DNA from: Sulfuricella denitrificans
Lineage (GTDB): Bacteria > Pseudomonadota > Gammaproteobacteria > Burkholderiales > Sulfuricellaceae
Assembly: GCA_002632355.1 (NCBI GenBank)
Contig: NSJJ01000018.1
Span: 1-63,962, forward strand
DNA: 63,962 bases
Reading direction: 5' to 3'
Under the pieces are notes generated by a model that saw only the letters and a list, made by a program, of their open reading frames with translations, was not told the origin of the DNA and ran no database searches. A program made the translations under genes and the position numbers. Position 1 is the first letter of the stretch. Each line of letters begins with the position of its first letter. Of this stretch, positions 26,345 to 34,697 are shown in pieces.

Positions 26345-26800
26345 ATGACCATCCGAACCCTGCCCATCATCATCGCGGCTACCACGATTACTTCCCAGGC
26401 CACGGTCCTGGAGGCGCTGCAGATCATGATTGCCAACAAAAGCAATCATGTGCCCGTATGTGATGGCGAGAATTATGTTGGCGTGATCAGCGTTAACGAT
26501 ATCCTTCAGAAATTGCTGCCCGCCGGGGTAGACGGGCCTCATGGCGTGCCGGATCTCAAATTTGCTGGCGATGCTACGCGCCTGATGGGCTCTCATTTCC
26601 GGCATCTCCGCGAACAGAAAGCGAAAGATATTCTTCATCAGGCGCAGCCTCTGGATGAAAATTGTCCGTTGCTGGAGGCTGCGCTGTTATTGAGTCATAG
26701 CCCTACGCCCCTACCCGTGGTCGACCATAATGGAAAGCTGCTGGGCATGTTGAGCCGCCGGGGTTTGCTTGAATACCTTGCCAGGGAGGCGGAGAAGTAA
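26345..26800 (+). CDS. CBS-domain pair protein
   Basis: A 151-residue soluble protein consisting of two CBS motifs, which usually bind adenine nucleotides and regulate partners. The first has VLEALQIMIANKSNHVPVCDGENYVGVISVNDIL. The second has LLEAALLLSHSPTPLPVVDHNGKLLGMLSRRGLLEYL. I start at 26345 because AAGGA lies 8 nt upstream; the frame is open 24 codons further up. The stop is 1 nt from the start of the following permease, which suggests the CBS protein may control that transporter. The physical interaction is inference. Confidence 0.85.
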   Translation: MTIRTLPIIIAATTITSQATVLEALQIMIANKSNHVPVCDGENYVGVISVNDILQKLLPAGVDGPHGVPDLKFAGDATRLMGSHFRHLREQKAKDILHQAQPLDENCPLLEAALLLSHSPTPLPVVDHNGKLLGMLSRRGLLEYLAREAEK

Positions 26801-26801
26801 C

Positions 26802-28142
26802 ATGCATGGAGTGACGCCTTCGGCAAGCGAGGTGATTTTCGGTCTGAGCCCATTGCTGATTTCAGTGACGGTTTTTGTGATCACCTACGCCATCATCATT
26901 ACGGAAAAAATCAACCGCTCCATCGTGGCGCTGCTGGGTGCCGGCTTGATGATGTTCACCGGGGTGTTGCAGCAGAGCGAGGCCTTTGCCGGGATCGATT
27001 TCAATACTCTGGGTTTGCTTACCGGCATGATGATGCTGGTCGCGATCACGCAGAAAAGTGGTGTTTTCCAGTATGTTGCCATTATTGCCGCCAAAAGGGT
27101 CAAGGCCGACCCATGGGGCCTGCTGGTAATGCTGTCCATCGTCACCGCCATATTTTCGGCTTTGCTGGATAACGTGACTACGGTATTGCTGATCGCACCG
27201 GTAGCCATGCTGATTACTGACGCGCTCAGGATCAATCCCTATCCTTACCTGTTTTCCATCATCTTTGCGTCCAACATCGGTGGAACGGCGACTTTGATCG
27301 GCGATCCGCCCAACATCATGATCGGGTCGGCGGTTAAACTGACTTTTAACGATTTTCTCTTTAACCTGGCGCCTATTGCCGTGGTGGTGTTCATTCTCAC
27401 CCTCATCCCGATTTACTTGATCTGGGGCCGGACCTTATATGCCGCACCCGAGGATCGTGAACAGGTCATGGCCTTTGACGAGCGCGAGGCCATTACCGAT
27501 GTGCAGCTGCTTAAAAAATCCCTTGCCGTGCTGGTCCTGGTGATTGCCGGCTTTGTGTTTTCTCATGCCATTCATCAGGAGCCGGGAACGATCGCCATGT
27601 TTGGCGGCGCGTTGCTGTTATTGTTGCAGGCGCTCGGAAAGAACGCTGAAGAACAAACCCATGAGACCCACAAAATTTTCAGCGAGGTGGAGTGGATCAC
27701 GATCTTTTTTTTCGTCGGCCTTTTCATCGTCGTGGCGGGTATTGAAAAAGCTGGCGCCCTGGACCTGCTGGCGAAACAGCTTATTGAAGTCACCGGTGGG
27801 GATTTCACCATCACGGCACTCACCATCTTGTGGGTCTCGGCCGTCTTTTCATCCATTGTGGACAATATTCCCTTCGTTGCCACCATGATTCCCGTGATCC
27901 AGAACATGGCGCCGACATTTGGCGCAGACAATCTGGTGCCGCTCTGGTGGGCCCTTGCCATGGGCGCCTGCCTGGGTGGAAATGGCAGCCTGGTGGGCGC
28001 CAGCGCGAACCTGGTGGTGGCCGGTTTTGCCGAACGCGCCGGTCAGCCAATTCGTTTTCTGCCCTTCATGCTCATGGCTTTTCCGCTGATGCTGGCCAGT
28101 ATCGCTGTGGCCAGCCTGTATCTATACCTGCGCTACCTGTGA
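26802..28142 (+). CDS. ArsB/NhaD-type ion permease
   Basis: A 446-residue integral membrane protein of the ion transporter superfamily (SLC13 / ArsB / NhaD branch) with about 11-12 membrane helices. Diagnostic are the two inverted-repeat clusters LLDNVTTVLLIAPVAM plus ASNIGGTATLIGDPPNIM, and SIVDNIPFVATMIP plus GACLGGNGSLVGASAN. NhaD members exchange Na+ for protons, ArsB members export arsenite. No ars genes are nearby, and the antiporter-rich setting favours a sodium/proton role, but the substrate is not proven. GGAG precedes the ATG at 26802. Confidence 0.87.
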   Translation: MHGVTPSASEVIFGLSPLLISVTVFVITYAIIITEKINRSIVALLGAGLMMFTGVLQQSEAFAGIDFNTLGLLTGMMMLVAITQKSGVFQYVAIIAAKRVKADPWGLLVMLSIVTAIFSALLDNVTTVLLIAPVAMLITDALRINPYPYLFSIIFASNIGGTATLIGDPPNIMIGSAVKLTFNDFLFNLAPIAVVVFILTLIPIYLIWGRTLYAAPEDREQVMAFDEREAITDVQLLKKSLAVLVLVIAGFVFSHAIHQEPGTIAMFGGALLLLLQALGKNAEEQTHETHKIFSEVEWITIFFFVGLFIVVAGIEKAGALDLLAKQLIEVTGGDFTITALTILWVSAVFSSIVDNIPFVATMIPVIQNMAPTFGADNLVPLWWALAMGACLGGNGSLVGASANLVVAGFAERAGQPIRFLPFMLMAFPLMLASIAVASLYLYLRYL

Positions 28143-28152
28143 AAAGGTTTTC

Positions 28153-28782
28153 ATGATGAGAAAACAGGTTATGACTGCATTTTTTACGGTTATCGGATTT
28201 ATTCATATCGCCGCCCCAGCATTGGCGTGCGAAATCGCACCGAATGCAGAATGCGTTGGCGCCAAGCTGGTTGGGGCAAAGCTCCAGGGGAAAAATCTGG
28301 AAGGAGCCAACCTTGAGGGGGCTGATCTGAGTTTTGCCGCCCTGGTCGGGGCCAACCTGAAAGGCGTTAACCTGAAAGGCGCCAACCTGAAGCACGCACG
28401 TCTGCGCGGAGTAAATCTTACGGGCGCCAATCTGGAAGATTCGGCAATGAATTATGCCGATCTTCGCGATGCGCTCATGGAAGATGTCAATTTGCGCAAT
28501 GCCGGTTTGCCCAGAGCGGATCTCAGGCTGGCCGACCTCGAAAAGTCCAATCTTGAAGGGGCCAATCTTAGTCATGCAGACTTGAGCGGCGCTGATCTTG
28601 AAAGTGTGAATCTGCGTTCGGCATCCATGGTTTCCGCCCATGTCGTGCTTGCCAACCTGAAACGCGCGGATTTATCTCTTGCCGATCTGCGCGATACCAA
28701 TTTACATGGCTCGTTGCTGAAAGGAGCCATCTGGTCGGATGGCCGAACCTGTAAGGCAGGTTCAATTGGTGTGTGTAAGTAA
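28153..28782 (+). CDS. Exported pentapeptide-repeat protein
   Basis: The 209 residues begin with a signal peptide (cleavage likely after APALA, residue 25). Next come two cysteines and then about 30 tandem A(D/N)LXX pentapeptides (for example GANLEGADLS, GANLKGVNLK) that should fold as a right-handed quadrilateral beta helix. The C-terminus has two more cysteines (TCKAGSIGVCK), so a disulfide cap is possible in the periplasm. Function is unknown. DNA-mimic (Qnr-like) roles are unlikely for an exported protein. It lies 10 nt after the permease and may be in the same transcript. Confidence 0.85.
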   Translation: MMRKQVMTAFFTVIGFIHIAAPALACEIAPNAECVGAKLVGAKLQGKNLEGANLEGADLSFAALVGANLKGVNLKGANLKHARLRGVNLTGANLEDSAMNYADLRDALMEDVNLRNAGLPRADLRLADLEKSNLEGANLSHADLSGADLESVNLRSASMVSAHVVLANLKRADLSLADLRDTNLHGSLLKGAIWSDGRTCKAGSIGVCK

Positions 28783-28902
28783 CCTCCCCCTGTGCCGCTG
28801 TTTCCATATGTGAGGCATCCCTTTTAGAAAGGGTAGATAATGTCTCTCGGCCCGTTATTTATAACGACCTTGCCTTTTTCTCATTTGTAGAAAGCCCCGG
28901 CC

Positions 28903-30147
28903 ATGGAATCCTCAGCTTCGATTGAACTGGCAAAGCATATTCTGCTGGTATTCGGCATCATTCTCGCTTTGGGCACGTTTTCCGGATTGCTGGCAAGGCT
29001 GATGCGGGTTCCGGATGTGGTGGTGTTTCTGCTGGTGGGTCTGCTGCTGGGCCCCGGAGTCCTGGGACTGATTGATATCAAGGCGAATTCTGCCATCAAC
29101 CAGCTGATTCTGATTTTCGGTTCAAGTTATATCCTGTTCGACGGTGGCGCCTCGATCCGGATCCGGGTGTTAAAGGAAGTCTGGGTTACTGTTGCCGTCA
29201 TTGCGACGATAGGCGTAATAATTACGGCTGTCATGACAGGAGTGGCTGCTTACTATATTCTTGATGTCCCGATGATTGTGGCTTTGCTTCTGGGCTCGGT
29301 CCTGGCTTCAACCGATCCTGCCACCCTGGTTCCGGTTTTCAAGCAGATCCGGATCAGGGAGCGAGTCGCACAAACCGTCATGACCGAATCCGCCTTCAAT
29401 GACGCCATGGGTGCCATCCTTACATTTACCGTGCTGGGCGTGGCGATGGGCACAGGTGACTTCTCCGCTGGCGATGCCTTGCTCGGTCTGCTCAAGCAAT
29501 CGGTGCTGGGCGTTCTGATTGGCGGCATTCTGGGCTATCTCGCCATTCTGCTGATTGCCCATGAAAAATTCGGTTTTCTTTCCGAGTATGCGCCGGTGGT
29601 CACCCTGATGGCCGTCATCGGCGCCTATATGGGTGCGGACGGGCTGCATTCGAGTGGTTTCATGGCGGTATTCGTTTTCGGTATCATGATTGGCAATCAG
29701 GAAGCATTCGGTTTGCAGCGCGCGCATCATGATGAAAAAATTCTCGAAGACTTCATCTTGACCACGGCGTTGATCATGCGCATGTTCATCTTCATCCTGC
29801 TGGGCACCCAGGTGGATTTTGTCTTGATGAACCAGTACCTGTTGGCTGGTGCAGCACTGGTGGCGATATTCATGCTGGTCGCGCGTCCCCTCACGGTTTT
29901 TCTCTGCGCAGCGCCGGACCGGCACGCCAGGTGGACCCGCAATGAACTCCTGTTCATGTGCTGGACGAGGGAAACAGGGGTGATTCCTGGCGCCCTTGCG
30001 GGCCTGTTGCTGGGAATGAAGGCGCCTGGAGCAGAAATCATTGCTTCCGTCACTTTCATCGCGATACTCATGACCATCCTGATTCAGGCGACTACCACCA
30101 AGTGGCTGGCAAGGCGGCTTGGGCTGTTGCTGAATGACCGCGCCTAA
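28903..30147 (+). CDS. CPA-family cation/proton antiporter, short form
   Basis: The 414 residues are almost entirely membrane helices. The Na+/H+ exchanger core has FLLVGLLLGPGVLGL, ASTDPATLVPVFKQI and TESAFNDAMGAILTF, the last with the conserved ND pair. Unlike the antiporter at 24030-26135 it has no long cytoplasmic tail and no TrkA domain. The ion is unknown. It is separated from the pentapeptide gene by 120 bp and is probably independently expressed. Confidence 0.86.
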   Translation: MESSASIELAKHILLVFGIILALGTFSGLLARLMRVPDVVVFLLVGLLLGPGVLGLIDIKANSAINQLILIFGSSYILFDGGASIRIRVLKEVWVTVAVIATIGVIITAVMTGVAAYYILDVPMIVALLLGSVLASTDPATLVPVFKQIRIRERVAQTVMTESAFNDAMGAILTFTVLGVAMGTGDFSAGDALLGLLKQSVLGVLIGGILGYLAILLIAHEKFGFLSEYAPVVTLMAVIGAYMGADGLHSSGFMAVFVFGIMIGNQEAFGLQRAHHDEKILEDFILTTALIMRMFIFILLGTQVDFVLMNQYLLAGAALVAIFMLVARPLTVFLCAAPDRHARWTRNELLFMCWTRETGVIPGALAGLLLGMKAPGAEIIASVTFIAILMTILIQATTTKWLARRLGLLLNDRA

Positions 30148-30242
30148 TGAGGGAATGCCGGAGGAATGACTGGATGAACATGCGGTAATGGAACTTTCAG
30201 GGCAAACTCATTTCCCATAAATTAGTCATTCCTGAAATAGTT

Positions 30243-31268
30243 TTGTACAATACAATATGTTTGGAGGTTAAACGCATCTCATCCCTTGTCACGGCAAATC
30301 ATCAAAATCACCTGCCCAGGCTGTTAACCAAGCCGCCCCGGCAGTCCGGAAGCGTAGCGCTATTCGGGGAAGTCCTGGCCGACAGGTTCCCTGACCGCAG
30401 CGTGCTGGGCGGAGCGCCCTTCAATGTGGCCCGTCATCTGCGGGCCTTCGGGCTTCATCCGGTGCTGATTACGCGTACTGGAAATGACTCATTGCGGGAC
30501 GAACTCCTCACGAGCATGGAGCGCTATGGGATGGATACGCTGGGTGTGCAGTGCGACCCTGTCCACCCGACGGGTCAGGTCGTGGTGCACATGGAGCAAG
30601 GGGGGCACCGCTTCGAGATTTCACCCAACCAGGCCTATGACTTCATCCATGCTGGTGTCGCTCGCATGGTCGCCCTTTCGACTCAGCCGGAACTGATCTA
30701 TTTCGGGACCCTGGCGCAGCGCCATAAGGTTTCCCGGCGCGCCTTGAATATCCTGTTGCAGAGCGTCGAAACGCCCCACCTTCTGGACATCAACCTTCGC
30801 GAGCCCTGGTACGACGTGCAAACCATCAGGCGTTCGCTGCTTCGCGCGGATATTGTGAAAGTGAACAACGAAGAGCTTTCAGGCCTCGCCCGGTTGCTGA
30901 AATTGCCGGGCAGCACCGCTGTTGGGCAGGCGGAGGCGCTAATCGAACGATTTTCCCTGGAAAAAATCGTGGTGACTTGCGGCGCAGAGGGTGCCTGGCA
31001 ACTGACTGCCGATGGTACAAAGACAAATGCTGGCGGCGGCGCATTATCCGGAGCCATAGTCGATACGGTTGGTGCGGGAGACGGCTTCGCCTCCGTTTTC
31101 ATACTCGGTACGTTGCAAGGATGGCCAGCCAGTCTTGCCTTGTCGCGAGCCAATCGCTTTGCCGCTGCACTGTGTGGATTACGCGGAGCCATTCCGGATG
31201 ATGATGGTTTTTATGACCCGTTCCTGAGGGAGTGGGAGGCTAACGTCGATTCTCATCCAGGGTTGTGA
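30243..31268 (+). CDS. PfkB-family carbohydrate kinase
   Basis: Ribokinase-like sugar kinase. The N-terminal region FGEVLADRFPD with GGAPFNVARHLRAFG and the ATP-site motif DTVGAGDGFASVF with the catalytic Asp are clear and resemble fructokinases. The start is unclear. The frame has TTG codons at 30243 and 30261, and no ATG before the conserved core. A strong GGAGG (30263-30267) is spaced 8 nt before an in-frame ATC at 30276, which would give 330 residues. The specific sugar cannot be deduced. Confidence 0.85.
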   Translation: MYNTICLEVKRISSLVTANHQNHLPRLLTKPPRQSGSVALFGEVLADRFPDRSVLGGAPFNVARHLRAFGLHPVLITRTGNDSLRDELLTSMERYGMDTLGVQCDPVHPTGQVVVHMEQGGHRFEISPNQAYDFIHAGVARMVALSTQPELIYFGTLAQRHKVSRRALNILLQSVETPHLLDINLREPWYDVQTIRRSLLRADIVKVNNEELSGLARLLKLPGSTAVGQAEALIERFSLEKIVVTCGAEGAWQLTADGTKTNAGGGALSGAIVDTVGAGDGFASVFILGTLQGWPASLALSRANRFAAALCGLRGAIPDDDGFYDPFLREWEANVDSHPGL

Positions 31269-31376
31269 AATGCGAATGCAGCGCTCCTTTTGCTGTTGAA
31301 AATGTTTCGGCTTCCTCGATTCAAACATGCGCAGGCAGCGGCGTCCGAACTGCCAAAATAAATAAAAGGATTATTC

Positions 31377-32285
31377 ATGGAAACACTTGTTGCCGGTTTT
31401 TTCCCGGCTGACGTGAACGGACTTTTGCAGTTTTCCCGGGTCGCTATGCATATCCTGGTTGTTCTGACGCTGGCCTGGGTTCTGTTGGGGTTATCCGGCA
31501 AGGCGATCCGGATGTTGAAGGAGTATTTACGAAACAATGCCGAAAACAATCTGGAAGAGCTGAAACGCATCGAGACCCTGAGCCGGGTATTTCGCTATAT
31601 TGCTTCAGTGGCAATTTCTGTCGTTGCCGGAATGGTGGTGCTGAGTGAGCTGGGCATTTCCATTGCGCCGATTCTGGCCACGGCAGGGGTGCTTGGCATT
31701 GCAATCGGTTTCGGTGCGCAGAGCCTGATAAAAGATTATTTCAACGGTTTTTTCATGCTGCTGGAAAACCAGATCCGGCAGGGTGATGTGGTGGAGGCGG
31801 GCGGCAAGGGCGGACTGGTTGAAGAGGTCACCCTGCGCCATATACGGATGCGTGACTACGACGGTAACGTCCACTTTATACCCAACGGAATCGTTACCAC
31901 TGTTACCAATATGAGTCGGGGTTTTGCCTATTCGGTGATCGATGTCGGGGTGGCCTACCGTGAGAGCCTGGACGAGGTGATGCAACTGATGCGCCAGGTC
32001 GGTGATGAATTACGCGAGGATGAGGTATTCGGCGGCAAGATACTGGAAGCCATGGAAATGGCCGGAGTAGACCGGTGGGATAATTCGGCTGTGATCCTGC
32101 GCTGCCGTTTCAAGGTGCTTCCTCTTGAGCAGTGGGGCGTGCGTCGGGAATATCTGTTCCGGCTGAAACAGGTGTTCGACACCCATGGCATCGAAATTCC
32201 CTATCCCCATCTGACCGTTTATGCCGGTCAGGCCAAGAATGGTATGGCGCCGCCTTTGCCTGTCATCCAGCAAAACGCAACATAG
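31377..32285 (+). CDS. MscS-family mechanosensitive channel
   Basis: The 302 residues have three N-terminal membrane segments and then the pore-lining and beta-domain signature GVLGIAIGFGAQSLIKDY with FNGFFMLLENQIRQGDVVEAGG. The C-terminal cytoplasmic vestibule includes the FIPNG motif. Such channels release solutes on hypo-osmotic shock. It is tail to tail with the potassium channel gene, 10 bp apart and without a visible terminator between them. Confidence 0.92.
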   Translation: METLVAGFFPADVNGLLQFSRVAMHILVVLTLAWVLLGLSGKAIRMLKEYLRNNAENNLEELKRIETLSRVFRYIASVAISVVAGMVVLSELGISIAPILATAGVLGIAIGFGAQSLIKDYFNGFFMLLENQIRQGDVVEAGGKGGLVEEVTLRHIRMRDYDGNVHFIPNGIVTTVTNMSRGFAYSVIDVGVAYRESLDEVMQLMRQVGDELREDEVFGGKILEAMEMAGVDRWDNSAVILRCRFKVLPLEQWGVRREYLFRLKQVFDTHGIEIPYPHLTVYAGQAKNGMAPPLPVIQQNAT

Positions 32286-32295
32286 GGGGGCACTG

Positions 32296-34026
32296 TCAGC
32301 GCTTTGGCAGCAGGGAGTCGGCCCTTTCAGGATGGTCTTTTTCGCCTTTGAGCCAGCGCCAGACCGTTCCGCTGGCTCGCTCTTCGCCAGAATAGAGATA
32401 ATCGAACACGTTGTGATTCTTGGCAATCCATTCCATTTGCTGGGCTGCTCCAAAGTGGCCGCAGAGCAGGATGTGGTCACCCCGCTGCAGCATTTCGCTA
32501 TTGTCCGGCAGCATGATCTTGTCTTCTCCACGCTTGATCAGTAAGGCGATGCACGGCAGGCATTCGTCACGATTGCGTGGGTCGCGGCAAATGTCACCGA
32601 TACAGGCCCGCCTGCCTCGAGCAATGCCAGCATAAATGGCCGGAGAAGCCGCCGGCGTGATCCCCAGCATCCAGGTCTGCGGCACCTCATCGCCGGAAAT
32701 GCCGCCGATTCTGCTGACCAGCTGGTTTGCCCATTCGTTGGAATGGCGCCAGGCTTCCTGCAGAAAATCTGCCAGAAGCGGTGTGGTGGTGAGCGCGAAA
32801 ATCTTGTTGGCGATGACGGTGCCGCGCTTCATGGTGAGGTCAAGCCGGGCAGCCTTGAAGGTGATGCTGTTCTGGTGCTGGTTTTGACGTGCAACCATGA
32901 AGAGGTCGGGCTTGAGTTCATGGGCGGTCATGATGATGGAAAGATTGTTCGCATCGTTATCGGTCCCGGCCACGATACCAACCGCACCCTTGATGCCGGC
33001 TTCGAGCAGCGTGACGGCTTCTGCGCCCGATCCGGAGATGGTGCCAGGAGGCGCGCCGGTGATTTCGGGCATGGCCTCGATCACAGTTACCTGAACACCC
33101 TCCGCAACCAGTTTCTCATACACGGCCTTGCCGAAGCGGCCATATCCGCACAGAACCCAGCGCCCGTGAGGCGGAAACAGGGGCTCGCGCAGCGGCTCAT
33201 GCGGTACTGCGGTCATCCATTCATAGAGCAGGAACATGCCAGGAGAATGCAGGGCAAGGGCAAGGCGTCCGGCGAAGGTGTCGAAGGGATTGAGCACCTG
33301 GTCAGTGCCGAACGAAAGCATATTGGCTTCGACGGAATGCGATTCTGCCCGTGCAATGGTGGCAACGTGGGGCCTGAGCAGCTTGGCGGTAATCGCGATA
33401 TTAAGGTTGACGTCATCGACATTGGTGAGCGCGATCACGCCCGCACAGTTTGTGCGCTTCAGCCCCCCCATCACCAGATTCTCGGGTTCGGCGGCATCAG
33501 CGCAAAGTCCGGGCACGGGCATTCCCAGGTCTTCCAGTTCCAGCGCGATGATGCGGCTCTGATCGATTTCGATCACCACCGAGCGGTAACCCGCCTCAGA
33601 CAGGGCACGTACCAGGGTGCTGCCGGTGTCACCATAGCCACACACAAGATAGAAGGGTTCGGTAATCAGGTTAACCGTCCGGCGAAAGGCATTAACCCGC
33701 AGGGTCGACTGGAAAGCCGGGTCCTGCAGCAGCGACAGGGCGGCGCCTATGCCATACAGCCAGGCGAAGACGGTGCCATAAATACTGATTGTGGCCCAGA
33801 GCCGCTGAGCATCGGTAAAGGGATAGGGAATCTCGCCGAAGCCGATGGTGGTGCCCATGAAGCTGACAAAATAGAAGGCATGGAAAAAGCTCATGCTCCA
33901 AGGGTTGCCTTTGTCATCCACGCCGGGAATCATGACAAAACCCAGGATGGAAACGGCATAGACGCAGACCAGCACGATCAGCGGCACATGAATGCGCCGC
34001 AGCAGGACGTACACGAGATTGTGCAT
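32296..34026 (-). CDS. Potassium channel protein with two TrkA (RCK) domains
   Basis: The 576 residues begin with two membrane helices around a pore loop with the selectivity-filter-like TTIGFGE (59-65). Two Rossmann RCK/TrkA-N domains follow: YLVCGYGDTGSTLVRALSEAG, and WVLCGYGRFGKAVYEKLVAEG. The glycine patterns suggest nucleotide binding that gates the pore. I start at MHNLVYVLLRR, which has GGAAGAGG upstream; the open frame extends 55 codons further but overlaps the next gene. A cysteine-containing insert (CIGDICRDPRNRDECLPC) near residue 490 is unusual. Confidence 0.88.
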   Translation of the reverse strand: MHNLVYVLLRRIHVPLIVLVCVYAVSILGFVMIPGVDDKGNPWSMSFFHAFYFVSFMGTTIGFGEIPYPFTDAQRLWATISIYGTVFAWLYGIGAALSLLQDPAFQSTLRVNAFRRTVNLITEPFYLVCGYGDTGSTLVRALSEAGYRSVVIEIDQSRIIALELEDLGMPVPGLCADAAEPENLVMGGLKRTNCAGVIALTNVDDVNLNIAITAKLLRPHVATIARAESHSVEANMLSFGTDQVLNPFDTFAGRLALALHSPGMFLLYEWMTAVPHEPLREPLFPPHGRWVLCGYGRFGKAVYEKLVAEGVQVTVIEAMPEITGAPPGTISGSGAEAVTLLEAGIKGAVGIVAGTDNDANNLSIIMTAHELKPDLFMVARQNQHQNSITFKAARLDLTMKRGTVIANKIFALTTTPLLADFLQEAWRHSNEWANQLVSRIGGISGDEVPQTWMLGITPAASPAIYAGIARGRRACIGDICRDPRNRDECLPCIALLIKRGEDKIMLPDNSEMLQRGDHILLCGHFGAAQQMEWIAKNHNVFDYLYSGEERASGTVWRWLKGEKDHPERADSLLPKR

Positions 34027-34046
34027 GGCGGGCCTCTTCCGGCCGG

Positions 34047-34430
34047 TCAGCGGCGCACCGCGATGGTTTCGGCCACCAGAAGTATGACTGACGTAATATT
34101 GGCCAGCAGGGCGCCTCCGGACAGTGAAACAATAATCGCCATGATGTGAGGGGTCAGCCCGACATGCGTGACATGTTCCGTCACGGCCCATACCACTGCT
34201 GCGGTGATCAACTGCAAATCGGCTACCAGACTGGTGGCGAGCAGCACCGCACCGAGGTGGGTGCGGTCACCAAATTTAAGGATGGTGGCAATCAGGCTGA
34301 TGACGATGGCGGCGAATAACTCATAGACACTGTGATGAACCGGGTTGTCGATACTGCCGACAAAAAAACCGAAGTTCAGTGTCAGTGCGAGAACGATAAA
34401 AAATGCAAAGATCACCTTTTCAAGATTCAT
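34047..34430 (-). CDS. Small integral membrane protein (possible DUF6394 member)
   Basis: The 127 residues contain four hydrophobic segments with short loops and a histidine-containing loop (DNPVHHSVYELFAA). It ends 20 bp before the potassium channel gene in the same orientation and is likely co-transcribed, so it may be an accessory membrane partner. The DUF6394 name is from memory of similar neighbours and is not certain. Confidence 0.65.
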   Translation of the reverse strand: MNLEKVIFAFFIVLALTLNFGFFVGSIDNPVHHSVYELFAAIVISLIATILKFGDRTHLGAVLLATSLVADLQLITAAVVWAVTEHVTHVGLTPHIMAIIVSLSGGALLANITSVILLVAETIAVRR

Positions 34431-34697
34431 TGTTACTACCCCTGTAAACGCTCAGTATAGTGGTCCGGTTAAGCCTTGGAGTGATGTAGCCATTTTCTGC
34501 GCAGGGCTGCACCGATCCATGTAGCGGCTTTTTCTGGGATTATGGGTTCTTTTTGTAGCCTTTGAGAACCGTACCTTTTTGAGTCATTCTTTTCAACTTC
34601 TGCTGAGAATTAAATATATAGGCCGCTCAATTTCCAGAGGGATGAAAATGGCATATGATTCCTTTGCTGCATTTCAGTCGTTCCAACGGGGGAAGTC

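Noticed and set aside
28820-28850. Stem around CCCTTTTAGAAAGGG between the pentapeptide and antiporter genes
   Set aside because: Short A/T-rich stem with a tiny loop and no T-run; not convincing as a terminator.
32743-34149. 468-codon plus-strand frame opposite the potassium channel
   Set aside because: Its product is low-complexity His/Gly/Asp-rich and the opposite strand encodes clear RCK domains.
34620-34680. Possible sigma-54 promoter (TGGCA...TTTGCT) before the exported unknown
   Set aside because: The spacing between the GG and GC elements is 14 bp instead of 10.
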